Counted from the first letter of the stretch, positions 38,105 to 48,518 are shown. The stretch: DNA of 64,000 nt from Thermotogota bacterium (GCA_030550515.1 JAUQPE010000024.1:19710-83709); one strand, 5' to 3'. The notes: generated by a model not told the origin, from the letters alone. Numbers and translations: made by a program.

Positions 38105-39995
38105 AAAGAAAAAAAAGTACATAGTCGTCGAGTCCCCCGCCAAGGCCTCCACGATCAAGAAGATCTTGGGTGACAGTTATGAAGTGATCGCCTCCATGGG
38201 GCACGTTGTGGATTTACCCAAAAGCAAGTTTGGAGTGAAGGTGAAGGAAGGGTTTGAACCGGAATTTTCGGTGATAAAGGGAAAGGAAAAGGTCGTGGAA
38301 AGGTTGAAGAGGATTGCAAAGGAAGGGGAAATCTTGATAGCCTCCGACATGGACAGGGAGGGCGAAGCGATCGCTTGGCACATAGCCCGTCTGACCAACA
38401 CCCTTGGGAGGAAGAACAGGATCGTCTTCTCCGAGATCACACCGAGGGTGATAAGGGAAGCCGTGAAGTCACCCCGCGAGATAGACATGAGGAAGGTCCA
38501 GGCGCAGCTCGCCAGGAGGATCCTTGACAGGATCGTCGGCTATTCCTTGAGCCCTATACTCTGGAGGAACTTCAAAGCGAACCTGAGCGCAGGAAGAGTG
38601 CAGTCCGCGACCTTGAAGTTGGTCTGCGATAGGGAAAGGGAGATCTTAAGGTTCGTACCGGAGCGATACCATAAGGTGATCGCAAGGTTTGGTGAATTGG
38701 AAGCGGAGCTTGAATCAAAGAGAAGGCTCTTCGATGAAGATACGCTGCTCGAACTAAAGGGAATAGACCATCTGTTGGTGGAGAAAGTCGAAGTTGCACG
38801 AAAGAAGTTCACGCCCCCTGAACCTTTCAAGACGAGCACCCTACAACAGGAGGCTTACTCCAAGCTGGGCTTTTCCGTGGCAAAGACCATGATGATCGCA
38901 CAGCAGCTGTATGAGGGCGTGGAGACGAAAGAAGGACACCTGGCGTTCATAACTTACATGAGGACGGACTCCACCAGGGTTTCAGACTACGCCAAGGAAG
39001 AAGCCCAGGAGTTCATTGAGAGAAATTTCGGGAAAGACTATTTGGGGAACGTGAGGAGGAGAACTCCCAAGAAGACCAACGTTCAGGACGCCCACGAAGC
39101 CATCAGACCCACCAACGTTTTCATGACCCCAGAAAAGGCTAGGAAGCTCCTCAACGAGGACCAGTACAAGCTCTACAAGCTCATCTGGGAGAGGTTCCTC
39201 GCATCCCAAATGAGCCACTCCGAGTACGAGGAAGTCAAGTTCACCCTGAAGTCGCTGGATGGGAAATATTCCTTCAAAGGGGTCGTTTTGAGAAGGCTTT
39301 TCGACGGTTTCGAAAAAATCTGGGAAGTGGAGAGGAAAGAGGGGAATTTCCCATACGCGGAGGGGGAAGTGATAAGACCCGTATCCGTGGAGATCAAAGA
39401 GATGGAGACCTCACCGAAACCCAGATTCACGGAAGGTTCATTGGTGAAAGAGATGGAAAGGCTGGGAATAGGTCGTCCGAGCACTTACGCCTCCACGATA
39501 AAGATCCTGCTGGAGAGGAAATACGTGAAGAAACAGAACGGTTACCTCTACCCTACCGTCCTCGGATCCGTCGTGATGGACTTTCTGGAGAAAAAGCACC
39601 CAGACATAGTCGACGTGACTTTCACCGCGGAGATAGAGAAAGAATTAGACGAGATAGAGAAAGGGGAAAAGAGCGAAAAAGACTTGCTCGAAAGTTTTTA
39701 CTCGACATTTTCTCAACGCTTAAACGAGGCCGAGAACATAGAAGTGGATTATCCGACAAACCAGTTGTGTAGCTGTGGAAAAGAGATGAGACTTTCTTTT
39801 GGAAGGTATGGTTTCTACTTGAAGTGCGCTTGTGGAGCCAGTAAGAGCGCGCGAGTTGACGAGGTGGCTGTGATAGACGGTGGAAGGATCTTTTTGGGGA
39901 GGAAGAACGATGAAGGTGGCGTTGCTCGTGGGAGGGATCTCTCGAGAAAGAGAGATCTCTCTTCGAAGCGGGGAAAGGGTAAGAAGGGCTCTTGA
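38097..39995 (+). CDS. topA: DNA topoisomerase I
   Basis: Type IA topoisomerase that relaxes negative supercoils; 632 residues. The toprim part is YIVVESPAKASTIKKILG and ASDMDREGEAIAWHIAR; the active tyrosine is in ITYMRTDSTRVSDYA. A single C-terminal zinc motif CxC-x16-CxC (CSCGKEMRL to LKCAC) is the arrangement described for T. maritima TopA. The tail is basic and, for its last 28 codons, shares DNA with the start of ddl. Confidence 0.96.
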   Translation: MSEKKKKYIVVESPAKASTIKKILGDSYEVIASMGHVVDLPKSKFGVKVKEGFEPEFSVIKGKEKVVERLKRIAKEGEILIASDMDREGEAIAWHIARLTNTLGRKNRIVFSEITPRVIREAVKSPREIDMRKVQAQLARRILDRIVGYSLSPILWRNFKANLSAGRVQSATLKLVCDREREILRFVPERYHKVIARFGELEAELESKRRLFDEDTLLELKGIDHLLVEKVEVARKKFTPPEPFKTSTLQQEAYSKLGFSVAKTMMIAQQLYEGVETKEGHLAFITYMRTDSTRVSDYAKEEAQEFIERNFGKDYLGNVRRRTPKKTNVQDAHEAIRPTNVFMTPEKARKLLNEDQYKLYKLIWERFLASQMSHSEYEEVKFTLKSLDGKYSFKGVVLRRLFDGFEKIWEVERKEGNFPYAEGEVIRPVSVEIKEMETSPKPRFTEGSLVKEMERLGIGRPSTYASTIKILLERKYVKKQNGYLYPTVLGSVVMDFLEKKHPDIVDVTFTAEIEKELDEIEKGEKSEKDLLESFYSTFSQRLNEAENIEVDYPTNQLCSCGKEMRLSFGRYGFYLKCACGASKSARVDEVAVIDGGRIFLGRKNDEGGVARGRDLSRKRDLSSKRGKGKKGS

Positions 39996-40881
39996 GAAAC
40001 TGGGTTACGAGTTCGAAGTATTCGACGTCAGGGAGGATTTCTTGGAGAAGGTGAACAGGCTGAAAGAGTTCGACGTGGTGTTCAACGTCCTTCACGGCAC
40101 GTTTGGGGAGGATGGCTCTCTTCAAGCGATCCTCGACTTTTTGGGTGTGAGGTACACCGGTTCCGGGATGATGGCGAGCCTCATCTGTTTCGATAAACTC
40201 TTAACCTACAAGTTCTTGAACGGTGTCGTCGATATACCGGAGTTCGTCGAGGTGAAGGAACACCTTGATACTTCTCCGATAGGCTATCCGTGCGTCGTAA
40301 AACCCAGAAGAGAAGGTTCAAGCATCGGTGTCTTCATCTGTGAAGACGATGAGGAGTTCAGACACGCCTTGAAGGAGGATCTCCCCCTCTACGGGAGCGT
40401 GATCGTTCAGAGGTACATAAAGGGCAGGGAGATGACTGTCTCCATAATAGAGAGGGAAAACGGTTTTGAGGTGCTCCCAATTCTCGAGCTGAGACCCAAG
40501 AGGAGAAAATTTTATGACTACGTCGCCAAGTACACAAAAGGGGAAACGGAGTTCATCCTACCAGCCCCTCTCTCTAAAGAAGAGGAGGAAATGGTGAAGA
40601 ACGCCGCCCTGAAGGCCTTCGTCGAAGCAGGTTGTAGAGGTTTTGGAAGGGTCGACGGTATATTCAAAGACAAGTTCTACTTTCTCGAGATAAACACGGT
40701 ACCGGGCTTGACCGAGTTGAGCGATCTTCCAGCCAGCGCCCAAGCGGCAGGTATCTCGTTTGAGGAGTTGATCGAGATAATCCTGAAGAGCGCCTTCCTG
40801 AAAGGGGAGAAGACGGATGGCTTTCATCGAGAAACTCATACCACGCGAATCACCGGTGGACCTGCTCATACAGCTGGCTAA
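39910..40881 (+). CDS. ddl: D-alanine--D-alanine ligase
   Basis: ATP-grasp ligase that makes D-Ala-D-Ala, the substrate of MurF. It is 323 residues from ATG 39910, which has GGGGAGGAAG before it. VALLVGGISREREISLRSGE, NVLHGTFGEDGSLQAILD and the C-terminal FLEINTVPGLTELSDLP are diagnostic. The last 20 residues, after the normal family end, share DNA with the following gene and look like an accidental extension (GFHRETHTTRITGG). Confidence 0.94.
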   Translation: MKVALLVGGISREREISLRSGERVRRALEKLGYEFEVFDVREDFLEKVNRLKEFDVVFNVLHGTFGEDGSLQAILDFLGVRYTGSGMMASLICFDKLLTYKFLNGVVDIPEFVEVKEHLDTSPIGYPCVVKPRREGSSIGVFICEDDEEFRHALKEDLPLYGSVIVQRYIKGREMTVSIIERENGFEVLPILELRPKRRKFYDYVAKYTKGETEFILPAPLSKEEEEMVKNAALKAFVEAGCRGFGRVDGIFKDKFYFLEINTVPGLTELSDLPASAQAAGISFEELIEIILKSAFLKGEKTDGFHRETHTTRITGGPAHTAG

Positions 40882-41485
40882 AATGGCCGAAGAGGCCGTA
40901 GTTTCGCTGAAGAAGGCCATCCACGATTACTTTGCCGGTGCGTCTTTGGAGGATCACGTGAACACCACGATCGAATTCGAGAGAAAGGCGGACGAATTGA
41001 AAACCCTCATAAAGAAGACTTACCCGAAGTACAAGTTCACGTATTTCGACAAAGGGGATTTCCTTTATTTCGTCCACAAAACCGACGAGATCCTCGATAT
41101 AGCGAGGGATATCGTGATCATGTTGGACATGAACCGCGTAGAAGGGAATATCCCAGAGGACGTGATAAGGGATATCGGAGAGTTGTTGGAAAACGTGATG
41201 GTCACGGTGAGGAACACGGTGAGATCCGTGGAAAACCTGAAACTCCTCGCCGAGTCGAGTTTTTCACCGCGCGACAAAGCGAAGGAAGAGCAGGAGATAA
41301 GAACGGTCTTCTACGAAGAAAGGGAAGTGGACACCGTATCCAGGAGACTCGGAAAGAAGATTTACGCCATGAAGCACACCCTCAACCCCGTCGACGTCGT
41401 CTTCCTGAACAAGATCTGTCGCCTCCTCTCGAAGATAGCAGATCAAGCCGAGGGCATAACGAAAAAGATAGACACCATCCTGTGA
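40817..41485 (+). CDS. DUF47/PhoU-like protein, partner of Pit
   Basis: A 222-residue all-helical protein of the DUF47 family, distant PhoU relatives. The charged pattern EFERKADELKTLIKK and DKGDFLYFVHKTDEILDIARD carries the acidic and histidine residues expected at the metal site. Such genes are commonly paired with Pit phosphate permeases, as here (the next gene), and probably control the transporter. ATG 40817 has GGGGAG seven bases upstream, inside ddl. Confidence 0.9.
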   Translation: MAFIEKLIPRESPVDLLIQLAKMAEEAVVSLKKAIHDYFAGASLEDHVNTTIEFERKADELKTLIKKTYPKYKFTYFDKGDFLYFVHKTDEILDIARDIVIMLDMNRVEGNIPEDVIRDIGELLENVMVTVRNTVRSVENLKLLAESSFSPRDKAKEEQEIRTVFYEEREVDTVSRRLGKKIYAMKHTLNPVDVVFLNKICRLLSKIADQAEGITKKIDTIL

Positions 41486-41523
41486 GCATGGCAACACACC
41501 TTGCAAAAAGGGAGGATAATCGA

Positions 41524-42726
41524 ATGGTGATCATCCTCACGGGATTACTCGGATTTCTGATGGCGTTCGCCATAGGGGCTAACGACGTAGCAAACTCTAT
41601 GGCCACAGCTGTTGGAGCGAAGGCGATCACGGCAAAACAAGCCGCTCTCATAGCCATGTTCATGGAATTCGTTGGAGCCATAATGTTCGGTTCACACGTC
41701 TCACAGACGATAATAAAGGGCATCATTCAACCTCAAAAGTTGTCGCCTCAAGAGTTGATGTACGGATCCTTGGCGGCCATCCTGGCTTCCACCGTTTGGA
41801 TACTGCTGGCCACTGGGTGGGGTTATCCCGTCTCTACGACTCACTCCATCGTGGGAGGAATGTTGGGGTTTGGGTTGGTGGAATTGGGATTTCAAGGCGT
41901 AAACTGGCGTTCCCTCTCGATGATCGTTCTCTCGTGGATCATTTCACCGCTTTTAGGGGGACTTTTGGCTTTTGTGATCTTCAAAACGATGACGTTCTTC
42001 GTGTTTCACACGAAGGACCCCAAGAAATCGTCGAAAGTGTTCGTGCCGGTTTTCATCGGTTTAGCGGTGTTCACGATGATCACCCTTTTCCTTTGGAGGA
42101 CGGTCAAGCTGGACGTTCCTCTAGCGTTGTTCTGGGGAACCATCTCCGCAGTCGCTTCTGCCTTGTTCTCGATCTTCATCATGAAGAATTACATGAGGAG
42201 GAATCACGACGAATACGAAACTGTGGAGAACTTCTTTAGGAAAGCGCAAGTGCTGACTTCTTGTTATGTGGCTTTCTCACACGGAGCGAACGACGTGGCC
42301 AACGCAGCGGGTCCGTTCGCAGCAGTTTTGATCATAGCCTCCACGGGTAGCATCCCCAAAACGGTCCGAATTCCTAGACTCGCCCTCTTCCTAGGGGGGT
42401 TGGGGATATCCCTGGGAGTGCTCGCGGGGAAGAGAGTGATAGAGATGGTCGGTGAGAGGATAACGACCCTGACGAACACGAGGGGGTTCACGGTGGACTT
42501 CTCCACAGCCACAACCGTGCTGTTGGCCTCGGCCTTGGGGATGCCCGTCTCCACCACGCACGTTGTGGTCGGTGCGGTGGCGGGTGTCGGTTTTGCGAGG
42601 GGGTTAGAGATGGTGAACGTCGGCATACTCAAAAACATCGTCATTTCTTGGTTTCTTGTGGTCCCGACGGTTGCCGCGTCTTCCGCAGGGGTCTACTACG
42701 TACTCAAGCTCGTATTAAAATTCTAG
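41524..42726 (+). CDS. pit: Low-affinity inorganic phosphate transporter Pit
   Basis: A 400-residue PiT family permease with about ten membrane segments. The duplicated signature is visible in both halves: GANDVANSMATAVGAKA near the start and HGANDVANAAGPFAAV in the middle, with GYPVSTTHSIVGGMLGFG and GMPVSTTHVVVGAVAGVG. ATG 41524 follows GGGAGG; an in-frame GTG at 41482 overlaps the previous gene. Phosphate or sulfate cannot be separated strictly, but the DUF47 neighbour favours phosphate. Confidence 0.93.
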   Translation: MVIILTGLLGFLMAFAIGANDVANSMATAVGAKAITAKQAALIAMFMEFVGAIMFGSHVSQTIIKGIIQPQKLSPQELMYGSLAAILASTVWILLATGWGYPVSTTHSIVGGMLGFGLVELGFQGVNWRSLSMIVLSWIISPLLGGLLAFVIFKTMTFFVFHTKDPKKSSKVFVPVFIGLAVFTMITLFLWRTVKLDVPLALFWGTISAVASALFSIFIMKNYMRRNHDEYETVENFFRKAQVLTSCYVAFSHGANDVANAAGPFAAVLIIASTGSIPKTVRIPRLALFLGGLGISLGVLAGKRVIEMVGERITTLTNTRGFTVDFSTATTVLLASALGMPVSTTHVVVGAVAGVGFARGLEMVNVGILKNIVISWFLVVPTVAASSAGVYYVLKLVLKF

Positions 42727-42739
42727 TGGGGGTGTGATC

Positions 42740-43840
42740 ATGAAAGTCATCACCACAACTACAGAACTGAAGGACAAGGTTGCGATGGCATCGAAGGCGA
42801 TCGCCAAAAAATCCGTCAAGCCCGTTTTGGCTGGTTTTCTGTTCGAAGTGAAGGATGGGAACTTCTTCATCTGTGCCACGGACTTGGAAACCGGCGTGAA
42901 GGCTCAGGTGAACGCGATCGAAGTCGAGGGAGAAGCGAGGTTCGTGGTGCCTTCAGATGTGCTTCAAAACGTTGTGAAAGTGCTTCCGTCTGACAGCGTG
43001 GAATTGATCTTTGAAAACAATCTTTTGATCGTCTCTTCTGCGAGCACCACTTACAGGATATCTACCATGTCTGCAGAAGAGTTCCCGGAGATAGCTCCTG
43101 CAGAGGCAGGGTTGTCTTTCGAAATCGACACGTCCTTGCTCGAGGAAATGGTGGAAAAGGTGATATTCGCCGCTGCAACTGACGAGTTCATGAGGAATTT
43201 GAATGGGGTTTTCTGGGAACTCCATAAAGGGCTGTTGAGGCTTGTGGCAAGCGACGGTTTCAGACTCGCCCTTGCAGAAGAGCAATTGGAAGCGGAAGGT
43301 GAAGCCAACTTTTTGCTTTCTCTCAAGAGCATGAAAGAAGTGCAGAGTATACTCTCCAATACGACGGAACCTTCGGTGATCGTACGGTACGACGGCAGAA
43401 GGGTCTCTATTCTCACGAGCGATGTGGAGACGGTGATGAGGGTGGTCGACGCTGAGTTCCCAGACTACAGGAGGGTTTTACCCAGTACTTTCAGAACCAA
43501 GGTAACGGTCTCCCGAAAAGACCTCCAAGAAGCGCTCAAGAGGATCATGGTGATCGCGAAGAAAGGTAGCGACTCGGTGAAGTTGGAGATCGAAGAGAAC
43601 GTCATGAGGCTTTCCAGCAAAAGTCCCGATTACGGTGAGGTCGTGGACGAGCTCGAAATCCAGAAGGACGGCGAAGACCTCGTTATCGCTTTCAATCCCA
43701 AATTTTTGGTGGACGTCTTAAGACACATCGAAACGGAGGAAGTCGAGATGAACTTCGTGGACGCGACCAGCCCTTGTCAGATGAACCCCGTGGACATTTC
43801 GGGTTACCTCTACATCGTCATGCCCATAAGGTTGGCATGA
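42740..43840 (+). CDS. dnaN: DNA polymerase III beta subunit (sliding clamp)
   Basis: Ring-shaped processivity clamp of DNA polymerase III, 366 residues, the same length as T. maritima DnaN. Typical segments are VKPVLAGFLFEV, LNGVFWELHKGLLRLVASDG and the C-terminal SGYLYIVMPIRLA. ATG 42740 is used rather than GTG 42734. dnaA and recF are not adjacent, so this is not an origin-type dnaA-dnaN locus. Confidence 0.96.
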   Translation: MKVITTTTELKDKVAMASKAIAKKSVKPVLAGFLFEVKDGNFFICATDLETGVKAQVNAIEVEGEARFVVPSDVLQNVVKVLPSDSVELIFENNLLIVSSASTTYRISTMSAEEFPEIAPAEAGLSFEIDTSLLEEMVEKVIFAAATDEFMRNLNGVFWELHKGLLRLVASDGFRLALAEEQLEAEGEANFLLSLKSMKEVQSILSNTTEPSVIVRYDGRRVSILTSDVETVMRVVDAEFPDYRRVLPSTFRTKVTVSRKDLQEALKRIMVIAKKGSDSVKLEIEENVMRLSSKSPDYGEVVDELEIQKDGEDLVIAFNPKFLVDVLRHIETEEVEMNFVDATSPCQMNPVDISGYLYIVMPIRLA

Positions 43841-43851
43841 GGTGATTCCTC

Positions 43852-45726
43852 TTGAGACCGGAAGACGACAGGTCTTACGACGTGATCGTGGTTGGTGCGG
43901 GGCACGCAGGTATCGAGGCTGCCCTTGCGTGTGCCCGAATGGGTTTCAAAACGCTCGTGCTCACCGTGAACCTGGACACGGTGGGTTGGGCTTCCTGTAA
44001 CCCAGCCATAGGGGGACCCGCAAAGGGTGTGGTGGTCAGGGAGATAGACGCCTTGGGCGGTGAGATGGCCAAGACGACCGACGAGACGATGATAAACGTG
44101 CGCATGCTCAACGTCAGCAAAGGCCCTGCCGTGAGGGCCTTGAGGGCGCAGATAGACAAGGTGCTCTACAGTCGAACGATGAAGAGAAAGCTTGAAACCA
44201 CGGAAAACCTCGTTCTCAGGCATGGTATAGTCGAAAAACTCCTCGTGGAGAACGGGAAAGTCAAAGGAGTCGTGGACAACTACGGCATAGACTACCTCGC
44301 AAAAGCCGTGATCGTCACGACAGGTACCTTTCTGAGAGGAAAGATATTCATAGGAAGGGCCGTCTTCCCAGCTGGGAGGATGGGTGAGTTTCCAGCGAAC
44401 GAGTTCACCAAGAGTTTGTTGGAATACGGGTTCAAGATCGGACGGTTCAAAACGGGAACACCCGCCAGGGTTTTGAAGAGGAGTATAAACTTTTCCGTGA
44501 TGGAAAGACAGGACACCGCCGATGAACCTTTGGCTTTCTCCTATTTTGACGAACCGAGGGTCTTGCCAAAAGATTACCCCTGCTGGCTCACCAGGACCAA
44601 CCCTCAAACCCACGAGATCATAAAGAGATACCTGGAGTTTTCCCCTTTGTACGGCACGGTGAAGTTGATCGAGGGAATCGGCCCACGGTACTGTCCTTCC
44701 ATAGAAGACAAGGTGATCAAATTCAAGGATAAAGATTCCCACCAAGTCTTCGTGGAGCCAGAAGGAAAGGACACGGAAGAGTATTACCTGAACGGCCTCA
44801 GCACCAGCTTGCCTTACGAAGCACAGATACAGATGATTCGATCTGTGAAAGGTCTAGAGAACGCCGTCATCACTCGACCTGCCTACGCCATCGAGTACGA
44901 CTACATCGACCCGAGACAACTCTATCCCACCTTGGAATCGAAGCTCGTCGAGAATCTGTACTTCGCAGGACAGGTCAACGGCACGAGTGGATACGAGGAG
45001 GCCGCAGCTCAGGGATTGATAGCCGGCATCAACGCCGCCCTGAAGCTTCGCGGGGAGAAACCCCTGATCCTGAAGAGATCCGAGGCGTACATAGGCGTTC
45101 TCATAGATGACTTGGTGACAAAAGGTGTGGACGAACCCTACAGGCTCTTGACGTCCAGGGCGGAGTACAGGTTGATCTTGAGACACGACAACGCTCATCT
45201 GAGACTTTCGAAATACGGGTACCAGGTTGGATTGATTCCCAAGTGGTTTTACGAGAAGGTCTTGAGACTCGAAGAAAGAATAAAAGAAGAAATGGAAAGG
45301 TTGAAGAGGACGATCGTGAAACCCTCCGACCGGGTGAACGAGATCCTTGCCGGTTGCGGTTCGACACCTTTGAGGGATTCCACTTCGTTGTACCAACTCT
45401 TGAAGAGGCCCGAATTAGGATATTCCGCGTTGAAGGAGTTGGATCCCAACCCTATAGACGATCCAGAAGTTGTGGAGCAAGTGGAGATAAACACAAAATA
45501 CGAAGGTTACATTCAGAAGATGTTCGAAGAGATCGCCGTTTTTGAAAGATACGAGAGCCTCGAGATTCCATCGAACATCGATTACGACTCCATCCCTAAC
45601 CTCTCCACTGAAGCTAGGGACAAACTCAAAAGGGTCAGGCCGAGGTCCGTAGGACAGGCGATGAGGATCCCCGGTATAAACCCTTCCGACATATCCAACC
45701 TCATCCTTTTCTTGGATAGATCATGA
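43852..45726 (+). CDS. mnmG: tRNA uridine 5-carboxymethylaminomethyl modification enzyme MnmG
   Basis: FAD-dependent enzyme that, with MnmE, modifies U34 of certain tRNAs; 624 residues. FAD-binding [19 protein letters not shown] at the start, [13 protein letters not shown], and [20 protein letters not shown] near residue 375 are invariant features. Start TTG at 43852 after GAGGTGATT. Its partner mnmE lies at 48541-49893 on the other strand. Confidence 0.96.
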   Translation: MRPEDDRSYDVIVVGAGHAGIEAALACARMGFKTLVLTVNLDTVGWASCNPAIGGPAKGVVVREIDALGGEMAKTTDETMINVRMLNVSKGPAVRALRAQIDKVLYSRTMKRKLETTENLVLRHGIVEKLLVENGKVKGVVDNYGIDYLAKAVIVTTGTFLRGKIFIGRAVFPAGRMGEFPANEFTKSLLEYGFKIGRFKTGTPARVLKRSINFSVMERQDTADEPLAFSYFDEPRVLPKDYPCWLTRTNPQTHEIIKRYLEFSPLYGTVKLIEGIGPRYCPSIEDKVIKFKDKDSHQVFVEPEGKDTEEYYLNGLSTSLPYEAQIQMIRSVKGLENAVITRPAYAIEYDYIDPRQLYPTLESKLVENLYFAGQVNGTSGYEEAAAQGLIAGINAALKLRGEKPLILKRSEAYIGVLIDDLVTKGVDEPYRLLTSRAEYRLILRHDNAHLRLSKYGYQVGLIPKWFYEKVLRLEERIKEEMERLKRTIVKPSDRVNEILAGCGSTPLRDSTSLYQLLKRPELGYSALKELDPNPIDDPEVVEQVEINTKYEGYIQKMFEEIAVFERYESLEIPSNIDYDSIPNLSTEARDKLKRVRPRSVGQAMRIPGINPSDISNLILFLDRS

Positions 45727-46442
45727 GGTTGGACAGGTTCCTCTCGAACAGCGGCGTTGGCACGAGGAAAGAAGTGAAAAAACTCATAAGAGAAGGAAGG
45801 GTCACCGTGAACGGTGTGGTTGTGACCTCTCCCTCTTTCAAGGTGGGCGAACTCGACGTGGTGGAAGTGGAGGGAAGAAAGATCACCAAGCCCGAAAAGG
45901 TCTACATACTCTTCTACAAACCAGCTGGCTACGTCACCAGCACCGAGGATCCTCACTCTGAAACGATAATGAAGTTCCTTCCTCCCTTGAAAGGTTTGTT
46001 CCCAGTGGGAAGGCTTGACAAAGATGCGGAAGGTTTGCTTCTCGTCACAACGGATGGAGAATTCGCCCACAGGGTCATATCTCCCAAGCGCGGTGTGGAG
46101 AAGGAGTACTTGGTGGAGGTCGAGGGAGAAATCACGGAGGAAAAGTTGGAGAGGCTGAGAAAAGGAGTACTCCTGAAAGATGGTTTCCTGGCGAAGGCGA
46201 AAACGGTTAGTTGGGAAAACAAGAAGAGTTTGAGAATAGTCGTAACGGAGGGAAAGTACCACCAAGTGAAGAGGATGATGGCAGCCGTTGGTTTGCGCAC
46301 CATAAAGTTGAAGAGGATACGAATAGGAGGGTTGGTGTTGCCACAGGACATGTCTCCCGGAGAATTCCGTTTCCTGAGTGAAGAGGAGGTGAAGCGAGTA
46401 CTTGAGGGAAACCTTGAAAAGGAAGATCCTCCTCGCCCCTGA
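45723..46442 (+). CDS. RsuA/RluB-family pseudouridine synthase
   Basis: A 239-residue rRNA pseudouridine synthase with an N-terminal S4 domain ([20 protein letters not shown]) and the catalytic aspartate in [35 protein letters not shown] is the usual C-terminal motif. The exact rRNA position (RluB, RluE or RsuA type) cannot be decided. It overlaps mnmG by four bases and uvrC by 41. Confidence 0.92.
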   Translation: MRLDRFLSNSGVGTRKEVKKLIREGRVTVNGVVVTSPSFKVGELDVVEVEGRKITKPEKVYILFYKPAGYVTSTEDPHSETIMKFLPPLKGLFPVGRLDKDAEGLLLVTTDGEFAHRVISPKRGVEKEYLVEVEGEITEEKLERLRKGVLLKDGFLAKAKTVSWENKKSLRIVVTEGKYHQVKRMMAAVGLRTIKLKRIRIGGLVLPQDMSPGEFRFLSEEEVKRVLEGNLEKEDPPRP

Positions 46443-48072
46443 TTCCCCGGGGGTGTACGTCTTCAAAAACGAAGGTGGTCCCATCTACATTGGAAAAGCC
46501 AAGAAGTTGTCCGCGAGGTTGAGAAGTTACCTTTCACCATCGACGGAGAAAATCGCACACATGTTGGAAGAGGCGAGAGATCTCGAATTGATAGTTGTTG
46601 AAAGCGAAAAGGAAGCCCTCCTCCTCGAAGCCAACTTGATAAGGGAATACAAGCCGAAGTACAACGTTAGGTTGAAAGACACAGAGTACTACCCTTACAT
46701 CCGCATCTCCAACGACGAGATACCCTACGTGGAAGTGGTGAAGAGGAAGAGGGAGGACGGAACCTACTTTGGACCCTACACAAACGTTCAGTTCACGAAG
46801 GCCCTACTAGAGACACTTCAGATGATCTACGGTTTTCGAACCTGCAAGAGAGATCTCAAAAAGGTGAAGAAACCTTGCTTTCTCTATCACCTCCACAGGT
46901 GCGTGGGACCATGCGTTGGCCGAACGGAAGAACACAAGAACGCGGTAGAGAACCTGAAGAACTTCCTGAAGGGCCACATCGGAGAGGTCATGGAATTTTT
47001 GAGGAAGAAGATGGAACTTCACAGCACGATGCTGGACTTCGAAAACGCGGCGAAGTACAGAGACCTCTTGTTCAACCTCTCCCACCTCTTGGAGTCCCAA
47101 GACGTGGTTCTCCCCGAACCGTTGAACGCGGACATACTCGTCCATGACAGAGATCTTTTCGTGTTGTTGAGGGTGAGGGATGGGTACTTGATAGGGAAAA
47201 TCGTGTTGGAAATGGAAGGGGGAGACGTGGAGGACTTCATCCGGGAGTACTACCTCGTGAGCGGGAACGATTTGCCTGCCGTGCTTCTCCTGCAGGAAAG
47301 AACGGAAACCGACTACACGGTTTTGGGACTGGAGTACGCCGGACCTCCAAGAAACGAACTGGAAGGATCCTTACTCGAGAAGGCCAAGAGAAACCTCGAG
47401 AATGAAATCAACATCAGAGGTTTGAAGAAGAGCGCCCTAAGCGAAATGGTCAACCTGCTCGGACTCACAGCTTATCCTTACCGCATAGAGGGAATCGACG
47501 TCTCCCATGCGCAGGGGAAGTACACGGTGGCCTCACTCGTGGTCTTCGAGGATGGTTACCCGAAAAAGAACGACTATCGGCGTTACAGATTGGATCTCGA
47601 ACACCCCGATGACTATGCGGCCATACGTGAAGTCATCAAGAGGAGGTATTCGAAACACCCCCTCCCAAACCTCGTATTCGTCGACGGTGGAAGAGGTCAG
47701 GTGAACGCGGTTTTAGAAGCCCTCGAAGAGTTAAAGCTCAGCTGTGATGTGGTTGGGCTTGCGAAGTCTGACGAGACGGTTGTGACGCCTTCCCTTGAGT
47801 TGAGGTTGCCGAGGGACCATCCCGTCTTGAAAGTTCTGATCCAAGTTAGGGACGAGGCCCACCGTTTCGCGTTGAAATACCACAGATTGAAGCGAGAAAA
47901 GCAGATCCTCGAATCGATCCTGAACGAGATACCGGGTGTGGGACCAGTGAGGAAGAAGCGCCTCGTGGAGCACTTCGGGTCGATAGAAAACATCAAGAAA
48001 TCTTCGTTAGATGAGTTGGCTAAAATTGTTGGTAGCGTGAAGGTGGCCAAGGAGATCCTGGAGCGGTTGTAA
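46402..48072 (+). CDS. uvrC: Excinuclease ABC subunit C
   Basis: Endonuclease that makes both cuts in nucleotide excision repair; 556 residues, shorter than E. coli UvrC but normal for Thermotoga. N-terminal GIY-YIG domain (PGVYVFKNEGGPIYIGKAKK), UvrB-binding helix near residue 205, RNase H-like C-terminal domain with EGIDVSHAQGKYTVAS and VDGGRGQVNA, and a helix-hairpin-helix end (IPGVGPVRKKRLVEHFG). Start TTG 46402 has AGGAGGTGA nine bases upstream. Confidence 0.95.
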   Translation: MRETLKRKILLAPDSPGVYVFKNEGGPIYIGKAKKLSARLRSYLSPSTEKIAHMLEEARDLELIVVESEKEALLLEANLIREYKPKYNVRLKDTEYYPYIRISNDEIPYVEVVKRKREDGTYFGPYTNVQFTKALLETLQMIYGFRTCKRDLKKVKKPCFLYHLHRCVGPCVGRTEEHKNAVENLKNFLKGHIGEVMEFLRKKMELHSTMLDFENAAKYRDLLFNLSHLLESQDVVLPEPLNADILVHDRDLFVLLRVRDGYLIGKIVLEMEGGDVEDFIREYYLVSGNDLPAVLLLQERTETDYTVLGLEYAGPPRNELEGSLLEKAKRNLENEINIRGLKKSALSEMVNLLGLTAYPYRIEGIDVSHAQGKYTVASLVVFEDGYPKKNDYRRYRLDLEHPDDYAAIREVIKRRYSKHPLPNLVFVDGGRGQVNAVLEALEELKLSCDVVGLAKSDETVVTPSLELRLPRDHPVLKVLIQVRDEAHRFALKYHRLKREKQILESILNEIPGVGPVRKKRLVEHFGSIENIKKSSLDELAKIVGSVKVAKEILERL

Positions 48073-48117
48073 TGTTTTTCCAATGTCTTGACAGCAAATC
48101 TCGATTTAAAAACCTCA

Positions 48118-48135
48118 TCTAGAGCGACTTCTAGA
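48118..48135. repeat. Short inverted repeat between uvrC and hup
   Basis: TCTAGA, six bases, TCTAGA. It can form a six-base-pair stem but has no following T run, so I do not call it a terminator. The rest of the 48073-48160 gap shows nothing I can name. Confidence 0.35.
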
Positions 48136-48167
48136 AGGTGATATTCGGAAACATGATGGCTTGAGAC

Positions 48168-48197
48168 TTGAAATCACACCAGGGAAAATGGTATATT
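48168..48197 (+). promoter_or_regulatory. Promoter of hup
   Basis: TTGAAA at 48168-48173, 18 bases, then TATATT at 48192-48197 preceded by TGG, so this promoter has both a -35 and an extended -10. Transcription should start near 48204. Confidence 0.65.
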
Positions 48198-48245
48198 TAC
48201 TGAGTAGAAAAACGATTCCCACAACCCTAGAGAGGAGGGGGTTTC

Positions 48246-48518
48246 ATGAACAAGAAGGAATTGGTTGATAGGGTGGCCAAGAAGGCGGGTGCCAAGAAAA
48301 AGGACGTAAAGCTCATTCTTGACACCATTCTCGACACGATTTCTGAGGCCCTCGCAAAGGGTGAGAAGGTTCAGCTGGTTGGTTTTGGTAGCTTTGAAGT
48401 GAGGAAGGCTGCTGCAAGGAAAGGCGTGAATCCACAGACGAAGAAACCTATCACCATCCCTGAAAGGAAGGTCCCGAAGTTCAAACCTGGAAAGGCCCTC
48501 AAGGAAAAGGTGAAGTGA
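48246..48518 (+). CDS. hup: DNA-binding protein HU
   Basis: Histone-like nucleoid protein, 90 residues. MNKKELVDRVAKKAGAKKK, VQLVGFGSFEVRKAAARKG and NPQTKKPITIPERKVPKF are the family body, with the DNA-intercalating proline in the beta arm. Own promoter and terminator; a strong AGGAGGGG site precedes the ATG. Confidence 0.96.
   Translation: MNKKELVDRVAKKAGAKKKDVKLILDTILDTISEALAKGEKVQLVGFGSFEVRKAAARKGVNPQTKKPITIPERKVPKFKPGKALKEKVK

Noticed and set aside
42740..43840. dnaN as a sign of the replication origin
   Set aside because: No dnaA, no DnaA-box cluster and no AT-rich region beside it; the flanks are pit and mnmG.
48088..48110. TTGACA at 48088 as a promoter -35 after uvrC
   Set aside because: No acceptable -10 at 16-18 bases; TTTAAA at 48105 is too close. 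The promoter at 48168-48197 explains hup.
48073..48245. Possible small RNA or tRNA in the 173-base uvrC-hup gap
   Set aside because: No cloverleaf, no terminator and only a six-pair stem at 48118-48135.
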